DNA of 64,000 bases from Phoenix dactylifera. Lineage: Eukaryota; Streptophyta; Magnoliopsida; Arecales; Arecaceae. The notes under the pieces were generated by a model, which was not told the origin of the DNA, made no database searches, and saw only the letters and a program-made list of their open reading frames with translations. The stretch's first letter is position 1, and each line of letters begins with the position of its first letter. A program made the position numbers and the translations under genes. Below are positions 12,835 through 25,243 of this stretch, piece after piece. The DNA lies in NCBI RefSeq assembly GCF_009389715.1, contig NW_024067684.1, positions 911,001-975,000 of the forward strand, written 5' to 3'.

Positions 12835-14301
12835 CGCCCAAGGTTCCCTTGTATTGAGATTTGAAATTGGGAGGGAGCGAATGCGGCCTATTTATGGCAA
12901 TAGTTGCGGATCTGCTATAATGTATTGAACAGCGAGGTAGGTTTTTGTTCCATTCAAACCGTTCATATGGAATGCTGATCTGATGTACGGATATGATATA
13001 ACAACTGGCTTCCTCTCTGTCTAGAAATTCGTCAGGTGATCTCTGAGATCGGCGAGGCAAATTAGGCAGGCTGGTTGATTAGAATAATGGGTTTAGCCGC
13101 CAAATGACATTGCAAGGATCTATATCGATCCTATAAACTTGCATGGTCAAGATCGTTTTAAGACAGTTTTCCTTTCACATCTTCGCAACTTGTAGATTTT
13201 TTATTTTTATTGGATGAGCTTAGAAATCAAATGAATCCTTTTCCAACTTGTATTTTTTCCATTTAAGATCTATTTTGAAAACTTTCAACAGGATAGGCCA
13301 GGATTAGAAAGAGGAGGTGAAGGAATGAGTAAGAGAGGATGGAAGACAGAGCACGATGAGTCTTTCTGCCCTAACTCCCTCCAAGATAAATAAATATGTT
13401 GAAAGATTTTTTTTCCAATCACACAAGCGTAAAAGTTCGTGATCATCCTATCCCAAGTTAATAGTTCTAAAATCAATAGGTGATCATGCTTTTAAATCTA
13501 AAATTACTTAGTTTTGGTGGATTTCTATCACACTAAACCACTCTTCTTTCTTCAATTAGTACTGAATGGGTCGATGTCTACTCTATCCTACCTTTATTTT
13601 ATCAATTATATATTTAATTGAACCCAAACAAAGCTAATTACATCAATTGGTCTATTGTTCCCAATTACAAACTCTAATTCATCTATTCTAACCTAATTTT
13701 TCACATCTCACTTCATTCCAAACTAGATTCACATACTCTTTTATCTAATTCCACCTCGAATTGATCAATTATTAGCTCAACTGTGCAAAATTCTTACTAA
13801 TTCCAACAAATTAACTTGAATCAACTAACTCGATTTACCGAATCTAGCTCGTACACTAACTTGATCTTTTTTTTAAATTATCTATCAATTTCATCTTCTT
13901 TCTATCCCATTTATTGACTCACAGATCCAATTATATGACTTTATGCTCATATTGACTAAATTTCATACATGTCAATCAATTGGACCTATATATATATATA
14001 TATATATATATATTGAAATAGGGTCAAATAAACTCCAATTAAGCTCAAAATTGAAATATAGCCTTTCTCCTTAGCAAAATTTCTCAATTTCTAGCATCTC
14101 TAACCTACCAATCGATGTTCCTCTAAAAATGTTGGAAGGATAACTAATGGGGGGCAAAATGGTTTAATGAGATGGATGGAAGGGATACTTTGGATAAGGA
14201 ACAGGGTAACCCTATGGGTCAATTTGAGACTTCTAAAGTAGAACGACCTATTAGTCAAAAAAAAAAAAAAAAAAAAAAAGTAGGCATGGGCTGTAATTTT
14301 T

Positions 14302-14340
<39 letters not shown>

Positions 14341-14930
14341 AGTACCCAAAATCACCAATGTGGTCCCCCCCAATCCATTTTTGCCGACAAAGAAGTCGTC
14401 CCTGATGATTGACCTTTCTTTCCTTACCGAGCCACCTCAGGGTTGATTGCTCGATTCACTTTTTAAGGCAGGGAAGAAGTCTCATCTTCATTCCTTTCCC
14501 AATGCTATGCTAGCGGATCAAATATAGAACCATTAGTGCCAAGCTCATATACAAATATAATTAAGAGATGCCATATATCATGTGCAATGCACTAGCTAAA
14601 TATAATTTTGTTTTATTTTTTTAATGTATTTCCTTATAAATATTTGAAATTAAATATGTTCTATCATAAATTTACTATTTATATTTATACCTTTATAAAT
14701 TATTCTTTTACATGTATATTTTTATAAAAATTTAATATTACATGTATATCTTTATAACTTATTTTTTTGTGCATATATTTTTAACTCAATAAAGCAAAAG
14801 AAAATAATTTATAAACATATATATGAGAAAAACAAATTTATGATATATATATATAGATGTATGTATGTATGTATGTATGTATGTATGTATAATTTCAGAT
14901 TTATAAAGAGATACAAATAAAAAAGAGTTT
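12835..14930. other. Intergenic region with microsatellites
   Basis: This lies upstream of the ACT-domain gene, so 12835-13080 probably includes its promoter and leader. The rest is AT-rich with no gene. Simple repeats: (TA)n at about 13988-14013, a poly-A run at 14258-14279, (AC)n at about 14306-14334, and (ATGT)n at about 14857-14890. The 77-aa ORF spanning the poly-A and AC repeats is an artefact of those runs. Confidence 0.6.
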
Positions 14931-14933
14931 CTT

Positions 14934-15790
14934 GCATACATACCTTTCTAAATATTAAAATTTACGTGAATACCCTTCCAAAATTGATATTTGTATATAA
15001 ACACTCATCAAATATTTATTTTATATATATATATCCGTACCATCTAACGCCGTTAAGAAGTTAGCGGTTTAAAATTAAAATGACAAAAATACCATCAATG
15101 GGTAAACATGCAAAAAGAAATGTTTATAAAGGTATACATAAAAATAGTAATTTTGAATAGTATTCATGCAATTTCATATATTTGGAGGATATACATGCAA
15201 AAAAAAAATTCTTATCTTTTTGCATAAATACCCTTCTAAATATTAAAATTTGCACGAATGCCCTCTAAATTAATATTTACTTGCTTGCCTCACAAAACAC
15301 TATTTTTGTATGAATACTTTTGACATAAAGATTCAACTAATGTAATTAGCCAAAATTATATTTATTAAATTAAAAATTAATTAAAATTATAAAAGTATCT
15401 TTTTAGTTCTAAAGTGGGAACAAGTTAACAGATCCCACTGAAAACTAAAATATATTGAAATAGAAAAAATAAAATTAGATTTTTTTATATAAACCCTCAT
15501 AAATATGTAAAATTGCATGAATACCCTCATAAGTATTATTTGCATATATATCCTTATCAAATATTTCTTTTTGTACAATTACCTATTAAGGGTATTTCAG
15601 TTATTTTTACTTTTAAATCGCTAATTTCTTAACGGAGTTGATGGGATGGGCATGTATGCAAGATAAAAGAAAAATGGAGGGTATACATATAAAATAAGTA
15701 TTTTATAAGAATATATATGTAAATATTAATTTTAGAGAGATATTCATATAAATTTTAATATTTAGAAGGATTTTATGAAGAAAAAAAACC
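14934..15790. repeat. Fold-back (MITE-like) repeat cluster
   Basis: The word TAACGCCGTTAAGAAGTTAGC at 15044-15064 recurs in inverted form at about 15618-15640 (GCTAATTTCTTAACGGAGTT). The surrounding ~150 bases pair as well: left-arm words such as TTCTAAATATTAAAATTT and TTTTATATATATATAT have inverted partners near 15680-15770. A further inverted partial copy lies at 15111-15215 and a direct one at 15216-15300. This is the layout of nested long-inverted-repeat MITEs. No target-site duplication was fixed. Confidence 0.45.
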
Positions 15791-15859
15791 CAATAAAAAA
15801 AATCCTTTCCTGCCTCCTGAAGTCTGGAACAATTTGGTCCACACGGCTCTCTCGTTTTA

Positions 15860-16914
15860 AAAGAACGGATGCTGGTAAAGGGGGCTCGCCGTGTGCTGAA
15901 GTCCATCGGAGATTCCCAAAGTAGCTCGAGTACGGGTCAAGCTCGCCGTCGTCTCTCTCCCGAAGGTCTCTCCAGATATCCCGTCGCTTCTCTCAACTTC
16001 TTCGTCTTGTTTTCCCGGCTTCCATCTCTGGCACAGCTTCTAAAACGTGATTTTGTGAAGGCGAAACGGTCCCAGATTCTGTGTCGTACGATCTAGGGAA
16101 ACCCTATTCAGTTCAATTCCTTTCTGCAGTTTCCTTTTTATTTTTGCGGTTATGGAGCAATTTTTATCACGCTTCAACAGCTTTCACGGGGCTTTACTTT
16201 TCATGTTTCGATTTATTAAAGATATTTGGAGGAACTCGAATAGATTTTATTTTGTTCGATGTTGTTATGGATATGGTGTTGTCGATGAACAAATGTCATT
16301 TGCCCTATTTTCGTAAGAAAAGAAGCTATTTTTTCCAATTTTTATTCATCCGGGACTGGAGAAACTATAAATGAACATGCTTTCAGGAATGAAAGGCAGT
16401 TCCTTTTTTTTTCTTTAATTCAAAAGTTGCTTGCTGTGGTCACTAACAGTTCCCGTATGTAGCCCAAAAAGATAGAGTTTGTTAATATCAACTTAAATGT
16501 ATATCTGGAAGTGCAGAAGGATTGATTTTCTGACTATGCTGCAAGGTTAGCTTAATCATTCTATGCTTTTTCTCTCTTGTGATGTTCGTTGAAAAGAATT
16601 GTAAAGTGAAATTTGTTGGAACTTGGTTTAATAGTTTATGCTGGTTACATTCTTCATGTTAAACTAGTCGTGGTTCATTATCATTCCATGTTCTTTAAGT
16701 ATCTGTAGAGGAGAAGAATCTTAAACAAATATTACTGGGATTTGTTTCTTTTTTATTGAACTTTGGAGCCAATATCGATATTTAGAATTGTTGTTATTAT
16801 CACAGCAGCGGCGGTGGAACTCTGTTTTCTGAGGTCTTCTAACTGTTTAGCTCTTTGGTTTTGTTTGATTTCAGGTAGAAAGTAGGAAAGAATTGTTGTT
16901 GGAAGAAGAAAATT
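15860..16914 (+). promoter_or_regulatory. Promoter, leader and probable 5'UTR intron of the phosphatase gene
   Basis: A CT-rich, more GC-rich stretch (about 15880-16070) stands out from the flanks and looks like a 5' leader. A TTTGATTTCAG acceptor-like site ends at 16875, 39 bases before the ATG at 16915. I infer a non-coding first exon and an intron of about 0.8 kb. Three 75-97-aa ORFs in the region have no recognisable domain and were left out. Confidence 0.4.
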
Positions 16915-19900
16915 ATGGGTATATCTGCAATAATGGGAGTGAAGGCAACTGTTTCACTGTTGGCATTTTATTTCCTCAAAGAGTCTGGTGTGAAAGTGAT
17001 TCTTATACCCCTTCTACATGCCTCTTTGGTTGATTATTTAGTTGCTATTGCATCCCTTCCAGCAGTCAATCTTCCCCTGCTTTTGGGCAAGAACTCTGAT
17101 GGGAGTTTCCCTCTTTGGTCGATGCTCATATTTGGGCCTTTTCTGGCTTTTGCCCGGATATTTGTGTTCTTGAGGAGATTGAAGAGCAGGGAACCAGCAT
17201 ATAGCAAGATTTCTGAAGGTTTATATGTTGGAGCCTGGCCATTTTCATTGGATCATGTGCCCCCAGGTGAGCCTGCAGTAATTGATTGCACATGTGAATT
17301 ACCAAGAAGCTCCGTGCTCTCACAGAATGAATATCTGTGCATTGGTATTTGGGATACAAGGGCCCCTCAGCCATCACAAATTGAATCTGCAGTTCGGTGG
17401 GCATGCAGAAAGCGGGCTTTAAAGAAACCTGTATTTGTCCACTGTGCATTCGGTGAGTTCTCTTTTGTATTATATTATATTATATTACATATATATGTAT
17501 ATACACACACACATATGTATATGCATGCACACACGCACACACATGCACACACACACATATATGTGATATGCATCAACTCCTTACTCTTATCATGTTTAAA
17601 TTTCTTTATACACTGAAAGCTTGATTGTTGTTTGCTATAAATTTAGCATTCATTATCTTGTATAAATAATTCCCAATTGGACATTCATTCCATTGGTTTT
17701 GGAATGATATTTGTGAAAGACATGCTGCATTTTCCTCAAAATGTAAAGGAAAAATGTAATTACATAAACAAGTAAACAGATGACATTTTGATATTGTATA
17801 TTTCAATTGAAGTTGATTTTATATTATCTTTACAATATTGATCAAAACCTGAAATATCAAACATATGGCTATCATACATACTCCTTTAATTTTCAGGTAG
17901 TACAAGGAGGGGCAAAATGCTTCTTGATAGAAAGAATCAAGCAGATTAAGAAGAGAATAATGTCTCATATAATTGATCTTTTCATGGTCCAATGATGCTT
18001 TCGGACAAGATAATACCTATTTGCAAGGAGCAAAGTTTTCCTCATTTGTTAGATATGAGATAGTAGATTATAGGATCTAAAAATTTTACACAACATTATT
18101 AGATATAATGGTAGGATCTTTGGGAAGCGCCTTCTTAGGATAAGATTGAAACATTAGTTTCCTTGTTACTTGCCTTATGGTTTTCTTTTTCTTAATTTTA
18201 GCTTTTTCGTACCTCTTATATGCTACAAAATCCAAAGGTAAATATCATTCTTATCCTAAGTACTAGCAAGCACGGGCACACATAATTGCTTAGTTGCACC
18301 TACGCATGTCTGCAATCATGCAACATATGTGCAGACCTTTCTTTACTCCTGTGATCAGTGATATGGAACTTCACATCAAAAAGATTGTTCTAGATGAATG
18401 TCAGTATTGTGTTGTTTTTAATTATGCACATTCAATTTTGACCTTTTTTTTATTTTGAAACATGACTTCGCAGAAGTAGAAAAGTAAAATAAATTATTGA
18501 TGAAGGCAGTTTTTCCTATATCAAACCTCTCCTTTTTTGACCTTATTTATGATTCTTTTCAAGTTGAGGGGGATCTTGGCCCCAATTTCCTGAGCCAATA
18601 TTGTATAAGAAATAGGAAAGATCTTATGACCCTCCAAGTATTTCAATGTAAGCCTTTATTAGGTAATTCAGCATGACTTTTGGAGGGTTAAGATCAAGTT
18701 GAGAGCCAATTGTAACACATTTTCAAACTATGATAATCCTAGTTTGATCCATAAGACTGAATTTTTTAGGGGGGTACTGCTTGTTGGTTAGGATAACACT
18801 ATATTGAAGACATGGATATAGCTTGTTTTGGGGGGGGGGGACATGAGTAACTTGTTGGGATGCTGGATTTTTGTTGTTCTGGGCCGGGGGCGAGAGAGAG
18901 AGATAGACATGAGTAACTTGTTGGGATGCTGGATTTTTGTTGTGCTCCAAGCTGGCATTTGTATCTATTTAAATTGGACTTTCTATTTCTTTTCTCTATC
19001 CCTTTCATGCAAGTTATTCTAGCATATCATATTGCACAATGCCATCGACCTTTATATAACATGGTCATATTATATGATGAGCACAGGTGGTGTTAATGGC
19101 TTAGATCTATAAGGTTTGACACACTTTGTGATTTGCAGGGATCTTTATATTATGATTCATGTACTTTGCATAACATTTAGTATTTTTTAACGTATATGTT
19201 ATTTCTTTTAATCTGTATTTTGCAGTGAACATGCAAAGTTCCTGGCAATGATTACTTTACTTTTTGTTTGTATATTTACCTAAACAAATAGTGTTCATGT
19301 TGCAACAATCAAATTCTGTGATAAGCAACTGTATGGAATAAGCTTCAGAAACAACCACCATGTGTAGGGATTTCAAAACTCTTACCAGTTCACCCTTGAA
19401 CTTCATTAGCACTCTCCCAAATTGTTTCTTATTTTGTTATCTATTCTTGATCCATGAAATCTCCATCAATTCTCTAGGTTTCCAACCATGACTTTATATT
19501 TTCTCACTCTATGTATATACATGTATAAAGAAAATAGATGCCTGTTGGCTCCATGACTGTTAACTGAGTTGGTCTCAAGAAATTTGGAAAGGGCTTTAGA
19601 AGCTAAATCTAAATGCCAAAAGTGTCTGGCATAACTTTATATCCAAAATGTCTTTGGTTGTAGTCAGAAGCCATTTTATTGTCTTCAGTTGTAGTAGGGA
19701 ATATTATTGTTTCAAGACAACCACACAGAGGGCTTTAAGTTACTTTTCTCTTTTGTGATATGTTCTGGCATAGTCCTAATCTTCTCTTAAAGTGGCTGTT
19801 GTTCTTTGTTATACTCTTCAATTTTAAATTGTTTCTTTCAATCTTCTCAAAAGAGCAGCGATGGCAAACACCTGTTTGTCTTCTATATAAAGCTGCAAAA

Positions 19901-22198
19901 CCCTCAGCCATGTGTAGCCAGCTTCTAAAGCCTTTTGCAATGGGGTATACAAATCTTAGTTGACTGTGAGAAATGGGCAATTCTCCTAGGAGAGCATGGT
20001 TGCAAGTTTTATAAATAAATTAAAATGAAAATCCTGTCCCTTTAGTTATATTTTCCCTTCAAGAGTTCCACTACCCAAGTATCCTATCATGGCCTGAATT
20101 TTCATCTTAAATAAATTATTACATGACTCTGGGTTCTCTATATTGTGGCTTTCCCAACATGTCCTTTATTTGTGTAAAGTTAGTGTACAAAAGAAGTGGA
20201 AATGTTGAGATGCCTTGGTTTCAATTCTTCTTGTACTCTTAGGAGGTATTATTCTTTGTGCAAGACTATCATGACATTGTAGATGCCAAACCATAGTTTA
20301 AGATATGCTCTCATTGTGGAACCTGCTACCAACTGGCTCATTTCAACTACTTAAGCAGATTATCATCCTATCTACTTTTTGATCACATATTCTCTATCCA
20401 AAGCAGTATTTCTGTTCCAATTGCTAACTGAAACCTTTTAAAAATGAATAGGATTTATCTAATCAAAACATGTTTCAAAAAGGGATCATTAATAACCATA
20501 TATTGGTAAGCAATCAAACACATACTCTTTTGGAAGATCTCATGGTCCAATATTTTCTGATAAAATACATGTGTTTGACAATATATTGTTGTGTGTCACT
20601 TTAAGTCTTTAAGCAATATATAGTTTGTCTTTTAGATGATCTTATACTTCTATACATGTTTACTATGCTAAGAAAAATATATTCATCCTAAATATTAGTA
20701 AAATATATTTTTCAAGATGTACCTGTGTTTGTATAAATTCTCTTGTCCTATCGTTCAGTTACCTGTTCTTAACTACAAAGAACTCCAATATTTGCTCATT
20801 ATTTCCATATTCTATTTCTTATTTTATAAATAAAGCAACTTCATTATCAATAAGCAAAGTGAAGTTTGTTAACCTGGTTTCCTATTAAGGAAATGATATA
20901 ATTTGATTCTTAAGATTTCAACACTATGTGCAGACATTTAGTAAATGTTTCAGAAGCATTCTTCATATTAGAAAATTTACAGCAAATTTATGTCATATCT
21001 GTTTCTTGTTTATAAGTCAAATTTACTACGGTGGTGCCTCAGCTTCATATTTGCTCTAACTCGTGGATGTAATATGATTTTTTTTTTCATATTTGCTCTA
21101 ACTCGTGGATATAATATGATTTTTTTTTTTTTTTTTGCTGTGATGAATCTAATTTTTTTTAATATTTAGAAGCGTGGAATCTTACCCACATGAAGATAAA
21201 AATGAGGTCTTGATTACATTTTTAACTGTATTCGCATGCCTATATACTACTGCTCATCTTGCATGTTTTTTCAGCTACCTAGCTATTATAGATATACAAA
21301 TTTATGTTTTGAACGATAGATATACAAATTTATTTATATGCAATTATCACAAAAATGTATAAGCCTTCTGTACTTCATTATGCAATGAAACCTATAGTCA
21401 TAGTTGACTCCGTTTTACAAAAAACATCATTGACTTTTTTGGACACATTTCTGTCGTTGTAAACCCACTTCATGAGGTGCAGTCGTTATTTTCTGTTTCC
21501 TCATTTTGTTGAAGAATTAAGTTGACTAAACTCTATACATATTGAGGTTTTCTGTTCTAATGATTAGTTGATTTTATTTTCGCAATATGTTTAATCATGA
21601 GCTTGTCAAATTATGGTGTTCAAGTATACAGTTACATAATTGATCATTTATTTTTTTCCCTTCACAATCAACCTTTGATGAATTTAGAGAGGGCATTGAT
21701 GGATGAAAACAATGCGTCATTTAGTAGTTTAATGAAAAAATAAGTGTTTCCATTGATCTTTTAACAAAGTGCTAGAAGATGATGATACTTTGTAATATTT
21801 TAATACAGTAATGCACCGGATATAGTAGTTTTGTTTTTTTTTATCTTACTGGGGGCACCATCTGACGCAATTGCTGTGTGTCAATTTAATAACTGATGTA
21901 TCAGTATGGCCACTGAAATGTGCTGAGAAACCATTAATAGATTTCAATTTTTGTCATTATAAGCTGATGGACCATTGAACATGCAACAGGCCATGGGAGG
22001 AGTGTATGCATCATCTGTGCGCTTCTAGTTGCTTTTGATTTGGCTGAGGATTGGAAAAGTGCTGAAAAGATGATTCGAGAAAAGCGTCCTTTTATCCGAT
22101 TGAATGCTCTTCATCGCAGAAGCTTGGAAGAATGGTCAAAACATCGGATATCATCAAAAAGACAGAGAATTGGAAGTGAGTTCTGTCATTCTTTCTGA
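16915..22198 (+). CDS. Membrane-anchored dual-specificity (Cys-based) phosphatase family protein
   Basis: Two exons: 16915-17452 (phase 1) and 21990-22198; GT-AG; 248 aa. Residues about 8-57 and 68-87 are strongly hydrophobic and look like two or three membrane segments, followed by a basic stretch (FLRRLKSRE). The catalytic part begins around residue 95 (ISEGLYVGAWP), has a candidate general-acid Asp at 147 (GIWDTRAP), and carries the P-loop HCAFGHGRS at 176-184 with Cys177 and Arg183, matching HCxxGxxRS. The intron cuts the P-loop after its first glycine codon, so both exons are needed for activity. The substrate cannot be told: phosphoprotein or phospholipid are both possible. A strong donor-like GTGAGT 16 bases before the stop (from 22176) leaves room for an alternative 3' end. 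The 4.5 kb intron (17453-21989) is AT-rich with repeats. Confidence 0.8.
17460..17560 (+). repeat. TATA/CACA microsatellite in the phosphatase intron
   Basis: Immediately downstream of the exon 1 donor there is a compound simple repeat of TATAT, ACACAC and CATGCACACA units. The ORF that runs through it encodes a Tyr/His/Thr-rich tail and is read-through into the intron, not a real protein end. Confidence 0.7.
18835..18950 (+). repeat. Tandem duplication next to a G run in the phosphatase intron
   Basis: A run of about ten G at 18831-18840 precedes the word ACATGAGTAACTTGTTGGGA, which begins near 18841 and again near 18907. The duplicated unit continues with TGCTGGATTTTTGTTGT. The copies are about 66 bases apart and nearly identical, separated by a G-rich and GAGAGA stretch. 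This is a recent local duplication with no coding sense. Confidence 0.65.
21030..21140 (+). repeat. Tandem duplication with poly-T tails in the phosphatase intron
   Basis: The word CATATTTGCTCTAACTCGTG followed by GAT(G/A)TAATATGAT and a T run occurs twice head to tail (near 21046 and 21089). It is a short recent duplication within the intron and has no other recognised content. Confidence 0.6.
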
Positions 22199-24880
22199 TT
22201 ATTCTAGAGAATAATGAACTCAAGCTTGCAATACAGGGCTTCCCAACATCAGTATTTTAGCATTTATATATAATTCACAGATTGAATACAATGAGAGAAA
22301 CCCTCAAATTATTGTTCTTCCTTATATATTTTGATGCTCGATTAATTTAGCATATTCCTTTTTTTCCTTATCTGCGCATCCATCAATTATTACTGGGAAT
22401 GAAAGTTTAAACTGTGGACATTCCAGAAGTTTTCTACTTCATAACAAATCTTATGGAAGCTTCTAAAAGCTTATGTCATGCTGTTTGCTATCGAAGATAG
22501 ACAAACTTATGCTGTGTTAATAGAATCATTGGCTGACCCTAATTGTGCTTATTTTAATACATCATTGTGTATCTTGGCTTTGCCTGCTATACTCATCGAC
22601 ACATTGCAGCAAGGACAATGATGATTGCATGAGTGCTTCATAAAATTTTCTCGTGAATGTTGAAAGAATCTTTCTAGAGATAAACTGTTCATAGAAAATT
22701 ATTATATACAAAGGATATGAACCAGCAGGCCTCATTATATTGAATGGTCATGACAGCATAGGGTTCATTTTTATTTTTATTTTTTGTCCCCACTCTTTTA
22801 GCCTCGATCTTTTTATATTAGTTCTTTCAGCTTCATGTAGATTAGGTGTAATAAATCTTTCAAATGCTAGTTCAGATCTGTTTGTAGTGGGGTGTGGACT
22901 TATTCACCCACTCCCAAGAGATTCTCTTCCATTGTCTATGTATGTTCACAGATTTCTTTCCATATTTTTCCCATTTTTGACTGTATTACACAGATGTAAA
23001 AACCAATAATCCACATCCTAATTGTACATTCCCACCACTGGAGAATTATGTAATTCAAATGCATCTCTTCAGTTACTAAAATATAGATGGTTTCTTTATC
23101 AAAGTTTTAAAGATGCCTGCTGTCCTATCCCATCCTTGTGGCAGTCTCAATCCGGTGCCTCAGTACCCTCCACATCTCTCTCCTTTCCTTCCTTCCTTTT
23201 TGTATTTTTTTTCTTCCTTTCTTTTTCTTCTACTTTCTTTCATTCATTTTTCTTTTTCTTTCTTTTTCTTGTCCTTTCCTTTCTTTCTTTTTTCCTTCTT
23301 TTCTTCTCCTCTCTTCTCCCTTCCTTTTTTTCTTTTTCTTTTCTTAATTTTTTTCTTCCTTTCTTTCTTTTCTTTTTCTTCTTTTCTCCTCATGTGGATG
23401 GGTTTTGGAATCCCAACTCCATCCTAGTCCTATTTTCTCACAGGAATAGGATAGGACGGGCAGAATGCATCCCATCTTATTAGAATTTAAAATCTTGTTC
23501 TTTATAATTATCAACTTTTGCTTGGTTGCTAATAACGTATTCTGTGTTGCAACTGTGGATACTGTGTCGGCAGTGGTGGTCATTCTATTTGTCCATTGCT
23601 GCAGGAAGATTGGACCTGGTAATATAAAATAAGAAACCTTTTGAGACAAAGACCAAATGGTTGTTCAGAACCAACCTCTCACTGTTTATACTACCCTCAC
23701 AATTATATCTACGATTGAAAAAAGCCAAATCAACTTGTTTTCTCTTTTGAAGTTTTGTGGAAACAACTCTACAATTGGAATGAGATATTTGCAATATTCT
23801 GCTGCAGCAGCTGCTGCCATCACTACTCTTATGCTTCAACAGCTGCTCCCCCTTTCTGTATTTCTGCCAAACTTTATTATGGCGCTTGTTGCCTTCTTAA
23901 TGAAGAGAAATATACAAAACTGAAAATTTTTTGGAGCCGAGATAGATCTTTCACTATGGGTAAATAGTTAGCAAGGTGTATTTGACTTCTGCCACTTACC
24001 CTAATTCAGTTCATGGGTCTCTGTTCCCCACAGGGATATACATATACATATACATACATACATACATATATATGTATGTATGTATGTATGCATATCTCGT
24101 ACATTGGTCATCTAGCTAGCCAGATCAAACTTAATGAAGGAGTTACTTGGTTGTTTGTATTTCTAGGTACCTCCAATTCTATATGCAACTATAACTAGAA
24201 TAATGCATTTGTATTTGCAAGTGTCCTGGTTTGCTTGCATCTAGAAACTGCATATGTAATTCATGCATTCGGAAAGCTTAATATAGAATGTGATTGGCGG
24301 AGTAAGATCACCTCCCTTGATATTATTATATCACTATCATATTATCATCTATATAATTATTATAATATTATTATATTAATATAATATAATATATTCATAT
24401 ATATATATTATATGTTATCTTATAAAATTATGTTATATTATAAGATAAAATATAATATAACATAATATATTATTATAATAAGAATGGTGATATTGTAATA
24501 ATATTTTATTATTATAATAATTGTTTTGTTATTATAATAATTGTAATATTATTAACCTATGATTTGTTGATAGAACGAGAGGTTATTGTACCCTTGAAGA
24601 CTATGTTAGGGTCTGCATCTGGGGATGCGGCCCTTTTTTTTTTTTGCTTTATCTCTGGATGCAGCGAAGGGGGCATACGCTTCTTAAGCAAAAAAAAAAA
24701 AAAGGGGGGGGGGGGGGGGCATACGCTTGCATTTGTCCGCTTGAAACTGGGACGCACTCATATAGCATTGAGGTGATGATTGCCTTTTATCTAATAAATA
24801 AATTATTTTTTGAAGAACAAGTATGACTTGCTGTCTTTATGAAGATTAGTAGTTATTGGCTACTTCAAACTTTTTGTTGA
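22199..24880. other. Intergenic repeat-rich stretch
   Basis: No gene is supported here. Content: a nearly pure pyrimidine tract (about 23160-23395) that produces long but meaningless Phe/Ser/Leu ORFs in several frames; a TACATA/TATG microsatellite at about 24036-24092; a strongly AT-only, self-complementary stretch at about 24320-24550 made of TAATATTATAAT-like words; and at 24613-24735 a pair of GGGCATACGCTT words flanking an A run fused to a G run. Confidence 0.6.
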
Positions 24881-24893
24881 ATAGACATTTTTT

Positions 24894-25243
24894 TTTTACC
24901 ACCGTGGTGGTAGCACGGTTGGAATGGAGCTCAGATTCCATCGGAGTGGCCCAGATTCGAAACGTGCGGGCGTCGATTAAATGCGAAGACCGGATGCCCC
25001 CCATCTGGTTTGCCCAGTGGAGTCGCCATCTGGTCTGCCGGTACTTAGGTGGTGCTGGTATGATGTACTCACACGTGGAAGGGGCTGCCACGTTAGTGGG
25101 GCTCCCCTGCGGGTGGAGAGGGTATGAGTAAAACTTGTCCGCCCATATTGAATATTCTTCGGCGGAAAGGGGGCTCAGTGAGGGTTGCTACGCGGGTGAG
25201 ATCCTCCTCACCCCTCTCTTTCCTTTCTTCCGGCAAAAAAAAA
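24894..25243 (+). mobile_element. tRNA-derived SINE with target-site duplications
   Basis: About 350 bases, much more GC-rich than the flanks. The 5' end holds pol III promoter-like boxes: a TGGTGGTAGCACGGTTGG A-box-like segment at about 24904-24921 and a GATTCGAAAC B-box-like segment at about 24954-24963. It ends in a run of ten A (25235-25244). The word ATAGACATTTTTT occurs just before the element (from 24881) and again just after the poly-A (25244-25256), a 13-bp target-site duplication. This is an intact retroposed copy, inserted in the + orientation. Confidence 0.8.

Noticed and set aside
14172..14405. 77-codon ORF with Lys and Thr-His runs
   Set aside because: Created by a poly-A run and an AC microsatellite.
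23022..23483. 153-, 104- and 69-codon Phe/Ser/Leu-rich ORFs
   Set aside because: Translation of a polypyrimidine tract in three frames.
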